DNA from: Actinomycetaceae bacterium
Lineage (GTDB): Bacteria > Actinomycetota > Actinomycetes > Actinomycetales > Actinomycetaceae
Assembly: GCA_030537735.1 (NCBI GenBank)
Contig: JAUNVG010000003.1
Span: forward strand, 84,835-148,834
Direction: 5' to 3'
DNA length: 64,000 nucleotides
This document shows positions 62,654-64,000 of this stretch, one piece after another; position 1 is the stretch's first letter; each line of letters opens with the position of its first letter. Both the position numbers and the translations under genes were made by a program. The notes beneath the pieces were generated by a model. That model was not told the DNA's origin and ran no database searches. It saw only the letters and a list, made by a program, of their open reading frames with translations.

Positions 62654-62705
62654 AGTGCGCTTACGCCCAATACAACCCAGTAACATGCGCAAAACCGCAC
62701 AGTGG
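62652..62705 (+). repeat. Possible decayed copy of the hairpin repeat
   Basis: Directly after the C20 tract, a 54-bp segment begins CCAGTGCGC and ends GCACAGTGG followed by CGCAA. The end matches the 58-bp family exactly for eight bases (CACAGTGG), but the interior does not, so relationship is uncertain. Confidence 0.35.
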
Positions 62706-62856
62706 CGCAACCACCAACTGTGGCGTGGCATTTCCGTTTCCTACGCATGCTGAAGGGGCTCCGAACCTGCGACAGGATCGGTTTGGTTGCCATTGTCACC
62801 ATCGAGTTAGGACTTGTAATGCCAAGACCACTGACCCCACGTGGGATAATGCAACT

Positions 62857-63690
62857 ATGAAGCGCCTGTTTTTCCTTGATTTAGATGGAACTGTAATCAC
62901 CGAAGACCAGGAGGTTCCGACCAGTGCCCAAGAAGCTATCCGTCAAGTGGTTAAAGACGGGCATGAAGTTTTCATGTGCACAGGGCGCTCCCTGCCTGAG
63001 GTCTACCCCTGGCTGTGGGACATAGGGTTTTGCGGAATTGTTGGCGGCAATGGCGCATACGGGCAGCTGGGCGACAAGGTACTGTTCGATGAGCATATCG
63101 ACAGCGACACGGTCCATTTCATTGAAGATTTTTTCACCGCTAACGAGGGCCGCTGGATATGGCAGAACCCCGACGGTATGTACACCACAACCGACTACCT
63201 GAAGTATTTCAGCGAGGGTATCCCCCAGGGAAATACGATCATCGGTGACTGGGCGGATTACGTGGCGTTAGTTGAACCGCGTACGTTCAGCGTGTGCACT
63301 GATCGTGCCACTAAGGCGATGGTGACGTTCCCTCCGGACTCCCCTATTACCTATGAGGATGTACTCGCTGCTATTGGCCAGCGGGTAGATGTGATCCCGG
63401 CCGCGGTGTCTGTGAAGGAGGGGTTGATCCTCGAAGTCGGCAAGCGCGGTATCAGTAAAGGTACTGGCTTGTTGAATGTGGTTGACGCCCTGGGAATGCC
63501 TGTGTCTTCGACCGTTGCTGTTGGCGATGCTGGTAACGACGTGTCGATGCTGCGCGAGGCTGGGGTCTCGGTGGCGATGGGTAACGCCACTTCCGACGCG
63601 ATAGAGGCTGCGCAGTGGGTGGCTCCGCGTATTGACGAGGACGGTTTGGCAGCAGCCATCGAATATGCCCTTTCCCAACCGGTTGCGTAG
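62857..63690 (+). CDS. HAD-superfamily phosphatase, Cof type (HAD-IIB)
   Basis: 277 aa from the ATG at 62857 (MKRLFFLDLDGTVITEDQEVPTSAQEAI); the longer frame upstream is not protein-like. Nucleophile motif LDLDGT at 7-12, motif II MCTGRSLPEV, the Lys motif EVGKRGISKGTGLLNVVDALG and the acid motif VAVGDAGNDVSMLREAGVSVAMGNAT are those of Cof/YbiV-type sugar-phosphate and nucleotide phosphatases. There is no ribosome site; a GATAAT hexamer ends 6 nt before the ATG, so a leaderless mRNA is likely. The substrate cannot be told. Confidence 0.9.
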   Translation: MKRLFFLDLDGTVITEDQEVPTSAQEAIRQVVKDGHEVFMCTGRSLPEVYPWLWDIGFCGIVGGNGAYGQLGDKVLFDEHIDSDTVHFIEDFFTANEGRWIWQNPDGMYTTTDYLKYFSEGIPQGNTIIGDWADYVALVEPRTFSVCTDRATKAMVTFPPDSPITYEDVLAAIGQRVDVIPAAVSVKEGLILEVGKRGISKGTGLLNVVDALGMPVSSTVAVGDAGNDVSMLREAGVSVAMGNATSDAIEAAQWVAPRIDEDGLAAAIEYALSQPVA

Positions 63691-63764
63691 GTAGTGCGCG
63701 GCACTTTTTCCTGTTTCCGGCGCGAATCTGAGTAGGAGCTCTGCCCCGGGCTTGCCCTTTTCAC

Positions 63765-63986
63765 CCACCGTGAGCGATTAAGCCAAAACCAACCCCAAAC
63801 CTGGCCTAAACCCTCACAGTGGCGAAACCACCAACCCACCCCGCACCCACCGTGAGCAACTAGGCCAAAACCAACCCCAAACCTGGCCTAAACCCTCACA
63901 GTGGCGAAACCACCAACCCACCCCGCACCCACCGTGAGCAACTAGGCCAAAACCAACCCCAAACCTGGCCTAAACCCTCACAGTGG
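63765..63986 (+). repeat. 58-bp hairpin repeat, copies 7-9 in an 82-bp tandem array
   Basis: Copies at 63765-63822, 63847-63904 and 63929-63986, each 58 bp, exactly 82 bp apart, separated by an identical 24-bp spacer (CGAAACCACCAACCCACC…). They keep the CCACCGTGAG and CTCACAGTGG ends but use another interior (AGGCCAAAACCAACCCCAAACCTGGCCT) than copies 1-6. The array runs to the window end and may continue beyond. It begins 75 bp after the HAD stop and the remaining sequence to 64000 holds no gene. Confidence 0.93.
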
Positions 63987-64000
63987 CGAAACCACCAACC

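Overview
The window looks like a chromosomal segment of a host-associated, GC-rich actinobacterium, most likely of the Actinomycetaceae (inference). Supporting marks are a WhiB3-type iron-sulfur regulator, the actinobacterial GuaB3 paralogue next to a normal GuaB elsewhere in the window, a groES without an adjacent groEL, remnants of the actinobacterial-type YkoE/YkoD/YkoC thiamine-precursor transporter, an LAxTG-type sortase signal, an IdeR/DtxR iron box, GTG/TTG starts, and apparent leaderless starts. No rRNA, tRNA, CRISPR array, prophage or transposase was seen.

Layout. 1-8.4 kb: phosphate acetyltransferase (5' end outside the window), acetate kinase, glutamine-dependent NAD synthetase, a small membrane protein, glutathione peroxidase, a frameshifted cadmium-carbonic-anhydrase-like gene, and fumarase. 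8.5-17.3 kb: an eight-gene iron-uptake operon behind a clear iron box: FTR1 permease, P19 lipoprotein, Fe-S membrane protein, two FtsX/MacB-type permeases and their ATPase, an FMN-binding lipoprotein, and the ApbE enzyme that would flavinylate it. 17.3-20.5 kb: GuaB3, a DEDDh exonuclease and a GpsA-like dehydrogenase. 20.5-29.1 kb: a pentose/polyol-phosphate cluster (RpiB-like isomerase, unknown polytopic membrane protein, NagD/AraL-like phosphatase, FGGY kinase, AraM-like glycerol-1-phosphate dehydrogenase, AraB, AraD) that resembles the Bacillus araBDLM block but has no araA.

29.1-37 kb: GuaB, a sortase-anchored extracellular nuclease, a decayed ykoE-ykoD pair followed by an intact ykoC, a small unknown membrane-anchored protein, and an EamA exporter. 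37-49 kb: a mannoside-use locus (CUT1 ABC transporter, GH5-like beta-mannosidase, GH38 alpha-mannosidase, LacI regulator, AGE-family isomerase) resembling bifidobacterial N-glycan clusters. It is flanked and punctuated by copies of an unusual 58-bp hairpin repeat. 49-64 kb: a MerR/B12-fold regulator divergent from whiB, an unknown membrane protein, groES with a CIRCE operator, a THUMP-like methyltransferase, a GCS2-family ligase, TsaD, three unrecognised proteins (1082, 217 and 403 aa), a HAD phosphatase, and a terminal array of the 58-bp repeat.

The most unusual items are the 58-bp hairpin family (nine copies, all exactly 58 bp, all in one orientation, two tandem arrays with 104- and 82-bp periods), the iron operon that pairs the Campylobacter-like P19/FTR1 system with an FMN-binding/ApbE flavin module, the G8-tract frameshift in the carbonic-anhydrase-like gene, the deletion-fused thiamine transporter genes, the C20 tract, and the unknown block at 56.8-62.4 kb. 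All family assignments come from reading motifs by eye; no searches were run.
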